Assembly: GCF_005887115.1 (NCBI RefSeq)
Contig: NZ_PNCJ01000011.1
Span: 1 to 64,000 of the forward strand
Origin: Pseudoalteromonas rubra
GTDB taxonomy: Bacteria; Pseudomonadota; Gammaproteobacteria; Enterobacterales; Alteromonadaceae
Length of the DNA stretch: 64,000 nt
Reading direction: 5' to 3'
Each line of letters begins with the position of its first letter. Within the stretch, counting starts at the first letter, position 1. Positions 15,902 through 26,201 of this stretch are shown piece after piece. Under the pieces are notes generated by a model. That model ran no database searches, was not told the DNA's origin, and saw nothing but the letters and a program-made list of their open reading frames with translations. The position numbers were made by a program, and so were the translations under genes.

Positions 15902-17329
15902 ATGGGATCAGATAAGTCACCTGCATTGAGCCTGGGCGAGCCGCTTCAGGTATGTGATAAGCAAAGAAAACGGGCAGTGCGTAAGCGCTGGATCTTAACC
16001 GGCTCAACCAGTGCGGTCTTAAAGCAGCTGACCTTACCCATGCTGTGGGCGATTCTGGCCTTATTCAGCGCCGACCTGATAGAACTCTATTTCGCTTCGC
16101 GTCTGGGGGTGGATGAACTGACCGCAATGAGTTTTACCTTGCCTATTCAGGCGACCTTATTTGCATTTGCCATAGGCCTTGGCATTGTGGTTGCCACCCG
16201 GCTGACACAAGCAAAAGAAGTGGAGCAGCTGGCTGCTGTGAGCCTGATATTCACGGCACTCGTTGGTGCCGTTCTCGCGATTTTTATTTGGCTGGGTTTA
16301 CAACCGTTGTTGACGATGCTGGGGTTTTTAGAATTTACCGCACGGGAGCAAGTCTGGCCTGCGCTTGAGCACTACATGCAGTATCGTCTTGGCGCGGTGG
16401 TGTTTTTCTTCATCGTGATGGTTGTGTTTGGGGTACTTCGTGCTTTTGGCAATATGCGTGGCGCCGCACAGTTATTGGTGTTATTTGCCGGGTTACAGAT
16501 AGTGATGAGCGCTGCGCTATATACGCCCTGGGCGCAATCAGCTTTACCCTTAAGTGGGCTGGAGCGTCTTGGGGTTGCCCATTTTATAGCGGCAATGAGT
16601 GCAAGTTTGTACGCTCTTTACTTGCTGCGTGTTAAAGAAAATATAGCGCTGAAAGTTCATCTGTTGTCACAGCAAAGTCGCCAGGCGTTTCGTCGTTTGT
16701 TCAGACTCTTCATTCCAGTTGTCGCTATGCAACTACTAACACCGCTGGCCCAGTCGTTATTAATGATGATCGTGGCCTCTCAGGGCAGTGACGCCGTTGC
16801 AGCCTTTGGCGTGGTGATGCGCATAGAGCCGCTTGCGCTGCTGTTGCCTATGGTGCTGACCACTTCACTGCCTATCTTCGTCGGCCAAAACTGGGCTGCG
16901 AACAAATCATTGCGGGTGCGCAGAGGAATAAAACAGGCGCTGGCCGTTTGTATTGTCTGGCAGGCCGCCATAGCAATTGCCTTATTCTGGGGGGCCGATA
17001 TGCTGGGTGTTGGCTTCTGTAAACAGTCTTTTGTTAGCCAGTCAATTGAGCTGGCGATGTGTATTCTGCCGATATCTTATGCGGCACTGGCAGGTGTGAT
17101 GCTGTATGTGAGTTGTTGTAATGCCATAGGTCGCAGTGGGTTAGCGTTGAATGTCACGCTGGTGCGCTTGTTTGTGTTGTCGCTGCCGGGGGCGTTTATT
17201 GGCGCTCAGCTCAACGGCTTTCAGGGTATTGTCTGGGCACTGGCATTGGCAAACTTTTTGGTTGGAGCGTGGTTGTTGTATGGGACCATGCATTCACGCA
17301 GTATGCAGCCAAGAGTAGCCACAGGCTGA
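15902..17329 (+). CDS. MATE-family multidrug efflux transporter
   Basis: The protein has about 12 hydrophobic helices after a polar N-terminal 30 residues. It shows the two-fold MATE layout: LTLPMLWAILALFSADLIEL followed by FASRLGVDELTAMSF, and in the second half FIPVVAMQLLTPLAQSLLM. It should be a sodium- or proton-coupled exporter of organic cations in the inner membrane. The length of 475 residues is normal. An internal start near LKQLTLPML is possible. It is monocistronic and ends before a perfect 10-bp hairpin. Confidence 0.85.
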   Translation: MGSDKSPALSLGEPLQVCDKQRKRAVRKRWILTGSTSAVLKQLTLPMLWAILALFSADLIELYFASRLGVDELTAMSFTLPIQATLFAFAIGLGIVVATRLTQAKEVEQLAAVSLIFTALVGAVLAIFIWLGLQPLLTMLGFLEFTAREQVWPALEHYMQYRLGAVVFFFIVMVVFGVLRAFGNMRGAAQLLVLFAGLQIVMSAALYTPWAQSALPLSGLERLGVAHFIAAMSASLYALYLLRVKENIALKVHLLSQQSRQAFRRLFRLFIPVVAMQLLTPLAQSLLMMIVASQGSDAVAAFGVVMRIEPLALLLPMVLTTSLPIFVGQNWAANKSLRVRRGIKQALAVCIVWQAAIAIALFWGADMLGVGFCKQSFVSQSIELAMCILPISYAALAGVMLYVSCCNAIGRSGLALNVTLVRLFVLSLPGAFIGAQLNGFQGIVWALALANFLVGAWLLYGTMHSRSMQPRVATG

Positions 17330-17338
17330 TAAGATACG

Positions 17339-17362
17339 CAGGGCCTGATAAGTCAGGCCCTG
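17339..17362. terminator. 10-bp hairpin between convergent genes
   Basis: CAGGGCCTGA and TCAGGCCCTG pair perfectly around a 4-base TAAG loop. It lies between the MATE gene (stop 17329) and the minus-strand EEP gene (stop 17376). No T run follows on either strand. Confidence 0.6.
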
Positions 17363-17375
17363 TAACCGAGCGGTG

Positions 17376-18320
17376 TTACTTCAGGTCGATACTTAAAGCG
17401 CAATGATCTGCAAGCATATTGTCTGGGGTCATGTCAGCAAAGTAGTGAAACTGAGCACTGCCTGCCTGATAGTTTTCTTTCATGGACTTAGCCACAAGAA
17501 TATGATCAATCGGTGCCGGATAGTAGGGGTGGCAACCGGTTAGCATTTGATTTGCGTTGAACACGGGTGCTTTATCCATATTATTCGGATGGGCATTTGC
17601 AGCACCCTGAGGGTAATACAGATCTCTGCTCAATCGGTTGTAAGGCGCAGTCAACCTGTGGTTAAAGTCACCCAGCACGATGAAGTTGGCTTGCGCTTTG
17701 GCTTTTTTCTCGACCCAGTTATCTAAAATAGGCGCTTGTTGCGAAAGTATCTTACAAGCTTCTTTGTCGGAGCGCTTGTAGTCATCTACAAAGCAGCCAC
17801 TTTTCAGGTGCACGTTCAACAAGTGAAGTGCTTTTCCCTGATAGCTAAGCTGGATCTCAAGGCCATTTCTGAGGCCCGGTTTAATAGTTGAGAAAGTACT
17901 ATGCTGGACGACTTTATCAATGGTCAGGGGCTTTTTCACCACGAAAGCCACTTTTTGTTGCGTTGAGTCATTACCACTTTTTCGACAAGTATAGGTTTTG
18001 CTGTCGGCCCTGTCCGACATGACGATATGCCAGTGCTTATCTGAAAACACCTGACTGACGGCTGCCGCAGAGGCTACTTCCTGTAGCGCAATCACATCTG
18101 CATTTAAGGCTTGCGCATACTTTGTTAAGGCTTTGATCTCTTTTGCCTTTCTTGGTTTGCATCCGGTTTCATCAGATGCCGATAAGTGCTCAATATTCCA
18201 GGTTGCGATACGCAGTGCTTGATTCGGCGTTGTATGGCCCTGATGAGAATGAGACAGAGCCGGTGTGGCAAATAACAGTGCACAAAGTGCCATAATCGGG
18301 GTGTGGGTTGAAGGGATCAT
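17376..18320 (-). CDS. Secreted endonuclease/exonuclease/phosphatase-fold hydrolase
   Basis: From ATG 18320 the product has a signal peptide (MALCALLFATPALSHS) and a full EEP domain of DNase I type: ALRIATWNIEHLSASD, DVIALQEVASAA, NGLEIQLSYQGKALHLLNVH, VLGDFNHRL, PAPIDHILVAKSM and, at the end, MLADHCALSIDLK. The catalytic Glu (ALQEV), Asp/Asn (GDFN), Asp/His (DHILV) and final DH are all present. It could be a secreted nuclease, phosphodiesterase or sphingomyelinase-like enzyme. An in-frame start nine codons upstream exists but precedes the signal. Confidence 0.8.
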   Translation of the reverse strand: MIPSTHTPIMALCALLFATPALSHSHQGHTTPNQALRIATWNIEHLSASDETGCKPRKAKEIKALTKYAQALNADVIALQEVASAAAVSQVFSDKHWHIVMSDRADSKTYTCRKSGNDSTQQKVAFVVKKPLTIDKVVQHSTFSTIKPGLRNGLEIQLSYQGKALHLLNVHLKSGCFVDDYKRSDKEACKILSQQAPILDNWVEKKAKAQANFIVLGDFNHRLTAPYNRLSRDLYYPQGAANAHPNNMDKAPVFNANQMLTGCHPYYPAPIDHILVAKSMKENYQAGSAQFHYFADMTPDNMLADHCALSIDLK

Positions 18321-18434
18321 CGTGCTTTTAAATTCATAAAATTGCAATAGTGTTATAGTGTATCAAGATTATTGCTGTTTGATGATACAAGTTAGAATAT
18401 TTGCGTTAAATTCATCAAAAAATCAGACGTTCTG

Positions 18435-18524
18435 TTACTGGGTTTTCGAACATGTCGTTCGTCCACAGTGGGCCAATAAAAAGTCAATCAGCACCCGCAC
18501 GCGCCTGGCTTTGTTAAACTTAGC
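18435..18524 (-). pseudogene. C-terminal remnant of a LysR-type regulator
   Basis: On the minus strand a short frame reads KARRVRVLIDFLLAHCGRTT and stops at 18435. The RVRVLIDFL block is the typical last helix of LysR regulators. There is a stop just upstream (18525-18527) and no LysR body follows, so this is a decayed fragment of about 29 codons. It lies between the EEP gene and the zinc alcohol dehydrogenase. The rest of 18348-18626 holds nothing I can name. Confidence 0.55.
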
Positions 18525-18626
18525 TTAATGACGAATACAAATATGATTGTGGGAGTTGGCATTAACACGACTCTTACAACCATATTTATGCGCATCTTGC
18601 AGGAGCTGAGTGAAATACACTCGTAT

Positions 18627-19667
18627 TTAAAACTCAGTGATTACGGTGACACCAGGTAGCCTTATTTCATCCATGGTCGTCAGGATATTAATTGAACTGG
18701 CCAGATCAACCTTACGGCCAATCAGCTGTTCGGGCTGTAATTTTCCTGACAAGATCATTTGCAACATTGCCTCATAGCGGTATGCCTGCATACCATGACT
18801 GCCTATGATTTCAAGCTCTTGGGCGATCACTTTGTCCATTGGCAGGTTTGGTTTCGCATGGTCAGCCATTAATAATCCTACCTGAATATGTTTGCCACGG
18901 TTACGTAGACTGTTGATTGAGTTTATGCAGGTGGTTGAATGTCCAAGTGCGTCGAGCGATACATGCGCACCACCTTGTGTTAATTCAATGATAGCTTGCG
19001 GTAGGTTTTGTGTTGTTCTTGCGTTCAATGTAATCGCAGCACCTACCTGTTTTGCAAGCGATAGAGCTTGGTCTGAGATATCGACAGCAATGACATTAGC
19101 GCCTGCTGCATTGGCTATCATTATTGCTGAAAGCCCAACCCCTCCGCAACCATGTACAACGACCCACTGTCCGGCTTGAACCTTACCTTGATCTACAACC
19201 GCTCTGAACGAAGTAACAAATCGGCAGCCTAAACTGGCTGCTGTTGCAAAGTCTATCTGTTGAGGCAGGTGGACTAGATTCGTATCTGCGTGGTCTACCG
19301 TGACATATTCTGCAAAAGAGCCCCAGTGAGTAAATCCGGGCTGGGTTTGATTTGGGCAGACCTGATGGTCACCTGCGTTACAATCGACACAGGTTCCACA
19401 GGCATTGATAAAAGGAACTGTGACGCGCTCACCTACCTTGAAATGTCTTACCTCTTTGCCCACTGCTTCAATGACACCTGAAAATTCATGCCCAGGCACA
19501 TGGGGTAATTCAATACCTGGATCATGTCCCATCCACCCGTGCCAGTCACTCCGGCAAATTCCAGTCGCTTTTACTTTAACTACAACACCGTGTGAGGCTG
19601 GCTCAGGGTCTGGCACTTGAGTGAGTATCGGTAAAGCTGAAAAACTCTCGTAAACAATGGCTTTCAT
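18627..19667 (-). CDS. Zinc-dependent alcohol dehydrogenase (MDR family)
   Basis: ATG 19667 has AGGAG seven bases upstream. The 346-residue protein is a medium-chain dehydrogenase: catalytic-zinc ligands in [11 protein letters not shown] and HVPGHEFSG, four structural-zinc cysteines in [15 protein letters not shown], a Rossmann [18 protein letters not shown], and [11 protein letters not shown]. It should oxidise an alcohol with NAD(P). The substrate is unknown. It is divergent from an Lrp-family gene 146 bases away, a likely regulator. Downstream is the LysR relic. Confidence 0.9.
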   Translation of the reverse strand: MKAIVYESFSALPILTQVPDPEPASHGVVVKVKATGICRSDWHGWMGHDPGIELPHVPGHEFSGVIEAVGKEVRHFKVGERVTVPFINACGTCVDCNAGDHQVCPNQTQPGFTHWGSFAEYVTVDHADTNLVHLPQQIDFATAASLGCRFVTSFRAVVDQGKVQAGQWVVVHGCGGVGLSAIMIANAAGANVIAVDISDQALSLAKQVGAAITLNARTTQNLPQAIIELTQGGAHVSLDALGHSTTCINSINSLRNRGKHIQVGLLMADHAKPNLPMDKVIAQELEIIGSHGMQAYRYEAMLQMILSGKLQPEQLIGRKVDLASSINILTTMDEIRLPGVTVITEF

Positions 19668-19812
19668 TTGTGACTCCTGTAAGGACAAGCTGATTGAGTG
19701 TTTAAAAAACTATACGTCAGCGATGTGAAATTACCTTGCTTTTGAAAGTGGAAAAGACATCAGTTGTGAAATACTCTTCTATTAAGATTGGTTGAATTAG
19801 AGAGTTCTTTCT

Positions 19813-20277
19813 ATGTACACCTTAGATAAGATAGATAAGCGAATTTTGGCGCGTTTGCAGCAAGATGGTCGACTGACCAACGCCAAGCTGGCGGATGAGC
19901 TGTCGCTGAGTGAAACACCATGTTGGCGTCGGGTAAAAAAGCTGGAAGAAGCGGGCGTGATCGAAGGATATCAGGCTCGTCTGAATCGACAGAGCCTGGG
20001 CTTTGGCGTTGTCGCATTCGTTCAGCTAACCTATATTGCACACGATGAGGAAACAACCTATGCCTTTGAGCAAGTTATCCGACATTGTGACTATGTACTG
20101 TCATGCCACAATACAACAGGGGAGGCGGACTTTTTGCTACACGTTGTTGCACGCGACCTTGATGATTACAGTAAGTTTGTTGATTCTGTGCTCAGAAAAC
20201 TCAAAGGGGTTTCATCGATTCGATCGAGCATTTCACTCAAAGAAGTTAAGGGATCTTCACAGTTACCGGTAGTTTGA
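19813..20277 (+). CDS. Lrp/AsnC-family transcription regulator
   Basis: The 154-residue protein has the Lrp pattern: MYTLDKIDKRILARLQQDGR, a winged helix-turn-helix (AKLADELSLSETPCWRRVKK), EEAGVIEGYQARLN, and a C-terminal RAM domain (VVAFVQLTYIAHDEETTYAF, VLSCHNTTGEADFLLHV). Such proteins sense amino acids. It is divergent from the zinc alcohol dehydrogenase gene, so it may control it. The length is normal. Confidence 0.92.
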   Translation: MYTLDKIDKRILARLQQDGRLTNAKLADELSLSETPCWRRVKKLEEAGVIEGYQARLNRQSLGFGVVAFVQLTYIAHDEETTYAFEQVIRHCDYVLSCHNTTGEADFLLHVVARDLDDYSKFVDSVLRKLKGVSSIRSSISLKEVKGSSQLPVV

Positions 20278-20374
20278 TGTCGTCCTAGGTCGCTTGATTA
20301 CTCACTTTATTGAAAAGTAAACTAGCTAGTGTAAAAATACCCTCAGTATTAACCTTAGAAAATCACTCAATACC

Positions 20375-20983
20375 ATGACCGTTAAAGTTACCCGCAGTAT
20401 GCTAAAGCGCCAGGCCATTATAGATGGTGCCCTGAGCGCGTTTCAGCAATATGGTGTCAGTGACACCAGCATGGACAAGATTGCACAGACAGCTCAGGTC
20501 TCAAAGCGCACTGTTTACAATCACTTCGAGAGCAAGGAGCAGTTAGTTACCCATATTATCAAAGAGATTTGGCGTCAGAATATCCTCACCTGTGAGCTTG
20601 AGTATCAGGCAGATATGGCGTTGGATGTGCAACTAGCCGCCTTATTAAAAAATGAGCTGGACTTTCTGAGTAATCAAAACTTGCAGGAGCTTATCCGGGT
20701 AGCGATTGGGTATTGCCTGTTTAATCCTGAGATTTTTACCGCTGAAATGAGCGAGTTTTTCGAGCAGGAAACTGCGTTAATCCGCTGGATAAAGCAGGCG
20801 GTTTCAGCAGGTAGACTGCGTCAGGTTGAACCTCAAAAGGCACATGCCCAGTTGATCAGCCTGCTGAAAGGGCAGGCATTCTGGCCACAGATCTTACACC
20901 AGCAACCAGCATTAACGAATGCGCAAATTGAGGAATTGACGGAGGATACAGTGGCTTTCTTTCTGGCGTATTATCAGGCGTGA
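20375..20983 (+). CDS. TetR/AcrR-family repressor
   Basis: The first 50 residues hold the TetR helix-turn-helix: RQAIIDGALSAFQQYGVSDT, then MDKIAQTAQVSKRTVYNHFE and SKEQLVTHII. The remaining 150 residues form an all-helical ligand-binding domain of the AefR-like C-terminal type (LIRVAIGYCLFNPEIFTAEM). No target is obvious; the nearest downstream gene encodes an outer-membrane-type protein 135 bases away. The start lacks a clear ribosome site. Confidence 0.88.
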   Translation: MTVKVTRSMLKRQAIIDGALSAFQQYGVSDTSMDKIAQTAQVSKRTVYNHFESKEQLVTHIIKEIWRQNILTCELEYQADMALDVQLAALLKNELDFLSNQNLQELIRVAIGYCLFNPEIFTAEMSEFFEQETALIRWIKQAVSAGRLRQVEPQKAHAQLISLLKGQAFWPQILHQQPALTNAQIEELTEDTVAFFLAYYQA

Positions 20984-21118
20984 TTGTCGGGTCACAGTAA
21001 TACACCATATAGTATTGCAAAAAAAGCAAAACAAATAGTTCCCAAAAAGGGGGGATTTCTCTGGGGTGAAATTCTTAGTTGTTGTATTATAAGGTTTTAC
21101 CTTAAGCATTCTACAACG

Positions 21119-21559
21119 ATGAAAATAACAAAACACCACTTCTTTGCTCCTTTATTGCTGTGCGGTGCATTAAACGCACAGGCTGTTGAATTTCAAGTCG
21201 CAACTGGAATTGGGACTCAATATGGCTTTTTAGGAGCGCAGTTAAATGCCATAGAGGGTGATACTAAATACTATGTGTCCGCGGGGATACTGGGCGCTGG
21301 GCTAGGCTTTAGCACTGCGTTTTCAGACGATAAAAAGGTCGCCGTGGGTGCCGCCGTTAGCCGCTTTTTTGGCATCTTTGGCTCACATACAGATATCACG
21401 GGGCTGACGCTTAATTATCGAGCCAATGGTTTTGCGAGCCGGGGGTGGGACTTTGGCATAGGTGTAGGCTACTATGAGCGTACAGAGAACTCCTGGTCTT
21501 CAGGAGACAGGTTCGAGAGTGGGGCTGCGCTTACATTCAACGTGGGTTACGCATTTTAA
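21119..21559 (+). CDS. Small outer-membrane beta-barrel-like protein
   Basis: ATG 21119 starts a signal peptide (MKITKHHFFAPLLLCGALNA) after which about 125 residues alternate Gly/aromatic-rich strands (VATGIGTQYGFLGAQLNA, YYVSAGILGAGLGFSTAF, GWDFGIGVGYYERTE) and end in Phe (GYAF), the usual last residue of an outer-membrane barrel. An upstream extension to 20984 would destroy the signal peptide. The size suggests a short 6-8-strand barrel. The role is unknown. It may belong to the TetR regulon. Confidence 0.6.
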   Translation: MKITKHHFFAPLLLCGALNAQAVEFQVATGIGTQYGFLGAQLNAIEGDTKYYVSAGILGAGLGFSTAFSDDKKVAVGAAVSRFFGIFGSHTDITGLTLNYRANGFASRGWDFGIGVGYYERTENSWSSGDRFESGAALTFNVGYAF

Positions 21560-21706
21560 TTAAGGTGTAACCGCTTTTGGTAAATAAATCTTACAATTGA
21601 GACTTGTAATTATAAAAGGTGTGCTCAAAAATTAGTCGGTATTTTGATGATGTAATGGAGCCAACGGTTCTGTTTCGTCAATTTTCACAATATAAGGAAG
21701 CACACT

Positions 21707-22153
21707 ATGTGGAAAACGCTATTTGCCAAAAGCCCACACTATGATGGGATCAGACCTTTCAATATCTATTTTATGCGTCTAATTTATATCCTGATGGTAT
21801 TTGTACTTGGGCTGGATGTATGGGGACACATATTAACTTATGAAGGAGTATGGGAGGAGAACGAAGCAATGGCCTGGAGTGTGTGGGCTGCGTTTTCTGT
21901 ACTCGCTTTGGTGGGGATTTTTCGCCCGGTACACATGATCCCAGTCTTGCTGCTGGAGATTGTATACAAATTAATATGGCTGGTTCTGGTTGCATATCCG
22001 TTATGGCAGGCAGATAGGCTAGTTGGCTCCGGGCTTGAAGAAACCACGTTTGCTTTTATTCTGGTGATACTGCCGATCCTGGCCATACCATGGCGTTACG
22101 TATTCAATCGTTATATTTATACTACAAAAGAGACACAACCATCTCCTGGGTGA
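21707..22153 (+). CDS. Membrane protein with four helices
   Basis: This 148-residue protein has four hydrophobic helices (about residues 23-43, 62-77, 81-103 and 115-130), begins with a polar segment MWKTLFAKSPHYDG and ends in a short basic/polar tail. An AAGGAAG site precedes the ATG. It is 63 bases upstream of the DM13-domain gene on the same strand, so the two may form an operon. No catalytic motif is recognised. Confidence 0.6.
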   Translation: MWKTLFAKSPHYDGIRPFNIYFMRLIYILMVFVLGLDVWGHILTYEGVWEENEAMAWSVWAAFSVLALVGIFRPVHMIPVLLLEIVYKLIWLVLVAYPLWQADRLVGSGLEETTFAFILVILPILAIPWRYVFNRYIYTTKETQPSPG

Positions 22154-22216
22154 CGAATAATTGGTCCATGTTTTCATAAAGTCGTAGCCCAGCCGAAGGA
22201 TCTTGAGGAGCAATGA

Positions 22217-22690
22217 ATGACTTTACGTACACTGGTTTTACTGGTCACACATGGCCTGGTTGGATTTGCTGGCTTCGCAGCTGGTATTTATATGTTACCC
22301 ATTTTAACCGCGCCTCCTGCGCCGAATGAGGGGGCGGTCACCGCGGCATCCCTTGGGGCTGATTATTCAGCACAGTTTCGAAAGTCGTTGCAAGGCAGCG
22401 ATGCCCTGCATTGGGGAGAAGGTATGGTTTCTATCAGCAAAGATCACATTACCCTGCTTGGCGAGCTCGCCCCTGGCCCGGATTATCGTTTATACCTGTC
22501 TCCTCAGTTTGTGGAAACTGAAGCCGATTTTAATCGCCTTAAAGCCAGCATGGTTGAGGTCGGTGATATCAAAACGTTTAGTAACTTTGTGGTCGATGTA
22601 CCTGAGCAAATCAACCCGGCGGATTACAACACTGTGATTGTCTGGTGCGAGGCTTTTGGCGAGTTTATTACGGCGGCTCAGTACCAGTAG
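22217..22690 (+). CDS. DM13-domain protein, membrane-anchored
   Basis: A GAGGAG site precedes ATG 22217. After an N-terminal hydrophobic anchor (LVLLVTHGLVGFAGFAAG) the protein carries a DM13-like domain (Pfam PF10517): LQGSDALHWGEGMVSISK, LGELAPGPDYRLYLSPQFV, SNFVVDVPEQINPADYNTVI and a final VWCEAFGEFITAAQYQ. The conserved Cys of the VWC motif is thought to take part in redox chemistry in DM13 proteins. The domain should face the periplasm. It is probably co-transcribed with the membrane protein before it. Confidence 0.8.
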   Translation: MTLRTLVLLVTHGLVGFAGFAAGIYMLPILTAPPAPNEGAVTAASLGADYSAQFRKSLQGSDALHWGEGMVSISKDHITLLGELAPGPDYRLYLSPQFVETEADFNRLKASMVEVGDIKTFSNFVVDVPEQINPADYNTVIVWCEAFGEFITAAQYQ

Positions 22691-22716
22691 TGTTTAGCGT
22701 TGTATTCAGAAAAAAG

Positions 22717-22735
22717 AGGCGCCATTGTGGCGCCT
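22717..22735. terminator. Bidirectional terminator between convergent genes
   Basis: AGGCGCC and GGCGCCT pair around ATTGT. On the minus strand the stem runs into TCTTTTTTC; on the plus strand it ends in TTTC. It separates the DM13 gene (stop 22690) from the minus-strand gene ending at 22746. Confidence 0.75.
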
Positions 22736-22745
22736 TTCAGAATAG

Positions 22746-24514
22746 TTAATCAGTTACCGTTCTTGGGGTGTTGTGGGCAAAGAGACTCCAGTAAACGTCA
22801 TTTAATAAGGCATCATCAGACCAATCAGGACTAAATTGTGTGGTAAAGCTACCCTGACCATCATAGTTACGATTGCCATAGTCGCCGTTGTATAAGTGGA
22901 ACACGACCTGAGCGACCTGCGCTACCAATTCAATGTTGCCATTATGCCACCTGGCCTGAATATCAGCCGGATAAGCGGCGATATTGTCTTGTTTAGCGCC
23001 ATTACCATCATAGTCGTGGAAAATAAGGGTACCGTTGTGCGCTGTCATATAGTCATGATCGGTCGATGCTATGCCATCAATGGTGCCATGTTGGTAGGTA
23101 TTGATAAAGGTGCTACGGCATACATTAGTGTCTTCTTTGTTAAAGCTGATTTGTTTCAGATCTGCCGTACTGAATCCTACAAAGCACAGCACTGTGCCAT
23201 CGTCTTGTGCTAATAAATTACTGAGTGCAGTGGGTTTGACGGCTGTCACTTTTTCATTATACATGGCAGGTGAATGCCATTTTGTTTGTGGAGCCTCTAC
23301 GGTGGTAATGCGGCTTGAGTTGTAGTTCTTTTCCACATAGATGCCATTGTGTTCTGTTACAAACACCATATACACATCGTCATTTATTTTGTCGATAGAG
23401 ATGAACTGAACCGCGGAGTCAAATTCTCCGAGGATACTATATGAGTTTCTTGTGTAGACCTTGGCATCATTGGCTGCGATGAGTAGGTCACCTGAATAGG
23501 GGTCGAAATGAATACTGGTAATGGCCCCTTTTTGAAACTGACAGTAGTCGGTCCAGCCTTTGTTGACATCACCTATGTTATTTAAATTCAGACTTTTTAT
23601 CGTACCATCTGCAAACGCTGCATACAGTATTTGCTCTGCCGAGCCACCAACGACGATACTAAAGGGCAGCTCGGGCCAAAACGTGGGAAATAGATTAACA
23701 TGAGACCAGTATTCAAATTCTTCGCAATACATGGCCAGCTGCACACCTTCATTTACATAATGGAGTCGGGATACTTGCACTTTGGAGGCTGTGGGCAGGG
23801 CATAGAAAACAGGCGCATCGCCAATGTTTTTGTGTTTTATCTCAAATCCTTTAGAGACGGTTTGTGGTAACTCCCCCTGACTTGCATAAGAGATTGCAAA
23901 GGTTTTTCCGCCAAGCGTAAAGGCATGGAGTGATTTAACTGCGCCCTTAGCCTCAGAGGCATCTATACCATGTTGCCATTTTTTTGCTTATCATTATAGA
24001 TGGCAACAGCGCCACCAAGATGGTCTTCTTGATGGGTCCAGTCGAGGCTTGGGCTGAGCTCCCACAAGGAGTTAAAGAACGCTTTCCATTCGAACTGATT
24101 TTTAGTCACAATTTTGCGATCACCCATTCCGACAAACAAAAAACCATTGACATAGGCCAGTGACAAAATGCCGCCAGAAAAGCCGGGGGCGGTCGGATTA
24201 TCTTGCAACAGCTTTGCCTGTTCGACTCTGCCAAAGCCACTGTCGGCGTAGACTATTTTTACCACCAAGTTAGACGATAGACCTAGGAAAAGCACGTGCT
24301 GGTCATCAATATCGGACTGAACATTGAGTACTGAAGTAACAAATCCGCCAGCATTCGCAATTGTTTTAGCGACTTCTGGAAAAGACTCGAACAAAAATTC
24401 AGCGTACTGACTGGGGCCGTCACGATACCCGTCATTCTTTGGCTTGTTGTAATTCGACACATACATATAGAAAGAGAAGTTATCGACAGCGCTATTATTT
24501 TGAGCAGTATCCAT
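22746..24514 (-). pseudogene. Unknown repeat-rich protein gene split by a frameshift in an A7 run
   Basis: Two minus-strand frames, 24514-23963 and about 23985-22746, join if one base is added to the A7 run (T7 on the plus strand at 23979-23985). The repaired junction reads KQKKWQHGIDASEAKGAV and the downstream frame then stays open with no start codon near its beginning, so this is one ancestral gene of about 590 codons. The product is strand-rich with several blade-like units (LSLAYVNGFLFVGMGDRK, GSAEQILYAAFADGTIKSLN, DPYSGDLLIAANDAKVYT), suggesting a propeller. It has no signal peptide. I do not recognise the family. The break could be decay, slippage or a sequencing error. Confidence 0.65.
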
Positions 24515-24754
24515 TTGACGTTACCTTAATTTATTTGCTGATAAGAGCTCCAGGCTCATTCGCAGTATCTCGTTCCGGGAGCGTAAGTTAAAGATAGTGT
24601 AATGCTGTCGTAATGTAGTGATGTTCAGTTATATTTTGAGATAGAGCGTCACAAAATAGTCATTGAGTGTTCCCACTTCGGTAATAGTGCACCTCTATTG
24701 TTATTTCCCTTAAGAATAATAACGCTTTCTTTTGACGTAAACTTAGGAATAACA

Positions 24755-26185
24755 ATGAAAAAAATAACTTCACTCTCTGCTGTTGTCGCGGCTTTGTTTT
24801 TGGCTGGCTGCGATGACGACAAAACCGAAGTGGTTGAGGTAGAAAAAGCAGTTGTTACCACAGACACTAAAACTCAGGTGGTAGAAGTCGAAAAAACAGT
24901 AGTAGTGACCGACACGGTCACTGAAATCAAAACAATTGAAGTACCGGTTGTGGTTGAAGTGCCAGCGGGTGGTGCTAATAATATGCAGGTTGGCACACGC
25001 CCGGACTTTCTGATCCAGGACATGGATGAAGGCGAGTTAAAAGACAAACTGGCGCAATGCTCGAACGGTCCATTCTATAAAACTGACTTTTCTATTGGTC
25101 ACCGCGGTGCACCAATGCAATTCCCTGAGCACACAAAAGAGTCTTACCTTGCGGCAGCTAAAATGGGCGCAGGTATTCTTGAGTGTGACGTTACCTTTAC
25201 CAAAGACAAAGAGCTGGTATGTCGTCACTCTCAGTGCGACTTGCATACCACCACGAATATTCTTGAAACTGACTTAGCGCAGAACTGCTCTACGCCGTTT
25301 GAACCTGCAGATCCTGAAAATGGAGTTGTGGCAAAGGCTAAGTGCTGTACCAGTGACATTACTCTGGCGGAATTTAAAACGTTAGAAGGTAAAATGGATG
25401 CGTCGAACCCAAATGGGACCACCGTTGCTGAGTATATGAATGGCACGTCTAAGTGGCGCACCGACCTGTATGCCAGCCGTGGCACACTTATGACTCACGC
25501 TGAAAGTATTGCCTTATTCAAAGAGCTGGGTGTAAAAATGACACCTGAACTTAAGTCACCATCAGTGACCATGCCTTTCGATGGCTTTTCTCAGCAAGAC
25601 TACGCGCAGAAGATGATCGACGAATATAAGGCGGCAGGTGTTGAACCTAAGCATGTCTGGGCACAGTCGTTTAATCGTGATGACATTAATTACTGGATTG
25701 CGCAAAACCCTGAGTTTGGTGCACAGGCAGTGTACCTGGATGACCGTTATGACGCACAAACCGCTGCCAATGAGCAGGGGGTCACACCACAGCAGCTGGT
25801 TAATAACCCTGAGTTGCTTGTTCCAACTATGGCTGAACTGGCGGCTGATGGCGTGAAGATCATCGCACCTCCTATGTGGGTACTGGTCACCGAAGAAAAT
25901 GGTGAGATGGTGCCTTCAGCCTATGCTAAGGCTGCTCGTGAAGCTGGGCTTGGGATCATTACCTGGACGCTGGAGCGCTCTGGTCACCTTGCCGCGGGTG
26001 GTGGCTGGTACTACCAAAGCGTCAACGGTGCACACCGTGGTGAAAGCATGATAGACAATGATGGCGACACCTTTAAGCTACTTGATGTACTGGCTAAAGA
26101 CGTGGGCGTAATGGGTGTATTCTCTGACTGGCCTGCAACAACAACTTACTACGCAAGCTGCATGGGCATGCCTGCGAGCATCTAA
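24755..26185 (+). CDS. Lipoprotein glycerophosphodiester phosphodiesterase
   Basis: ATG 24755 begins a lipoprotein signal ([14 protein letters not shown]). A Val/Glu/Lys/Thr-rich linker with imperfect repeats ([16 protein letters not shown], then [13 protein letters not shown]) spans residues 25-70 and looks like a stalk. Residues about 108-475 are a GDPD TIM barrel: [17 protein letters not shown] holds the catalytic His-Arg and the first Glu, [14 protein letters not shown] the metal Glu/Asp, and [10 protein letters not shown] another metal ligand. It should cleave glycerophosphodiesters in the periplasm or at the surface. Extra cysteines ([14 protein letters not shown]) suggest disulphides. 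A strong terminator follows. Confidence 0.88.
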   Translation: MKKITSLSAVVAALFLAGCDDDKTEVVEVEKAVVTTDTKTQVVEVEKTVVVTDTVTEIKTIEVPVVVEVPAGGANNMQVGTRPDFLIQDMDEGELKDKLAQCSNGPFYKTDFSIGHRGAPMQFPEHTKESYLAAAKMGAGILECDVTFTKDKELVCRHSQCDLHTTTNILETDLAQNCSTPFEPADPENGVVAKAKCCTSDITLAEFKTLEGKMDASNPNGTTVAEYMNGTSKWRTDLYASRGTLMTHAESIALFKELGVKMTPELKSPSVTMPFDGFSQQDYAQKMIDEYKAAGVEPKHVWAQSFNRDDINYWIAQNPEFGAQAVYLDDRYDAQTAANEQGVTPQQLVNNPELLVPTMAELAADGVKIIAPPMWVLVTEENGEMVPSAYAKAAREAGLGIITWTLERSGHLAAGGGWYYQSVNGAHRGESMIDNDGDTFKLLDVLAKDVGVMGVFSDWPATTTYYASCMGMPASI

Positions 26186-26201
26186 TCCAACTAAAGTAAA
26201 G

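Noticed and set aside
24600..24640. Pho box ahead of the GDPD gene
   Set aside because: CTGTCGTAATG resembles one half-site, but the second half is poor, so a PhoB site cannot be supported.
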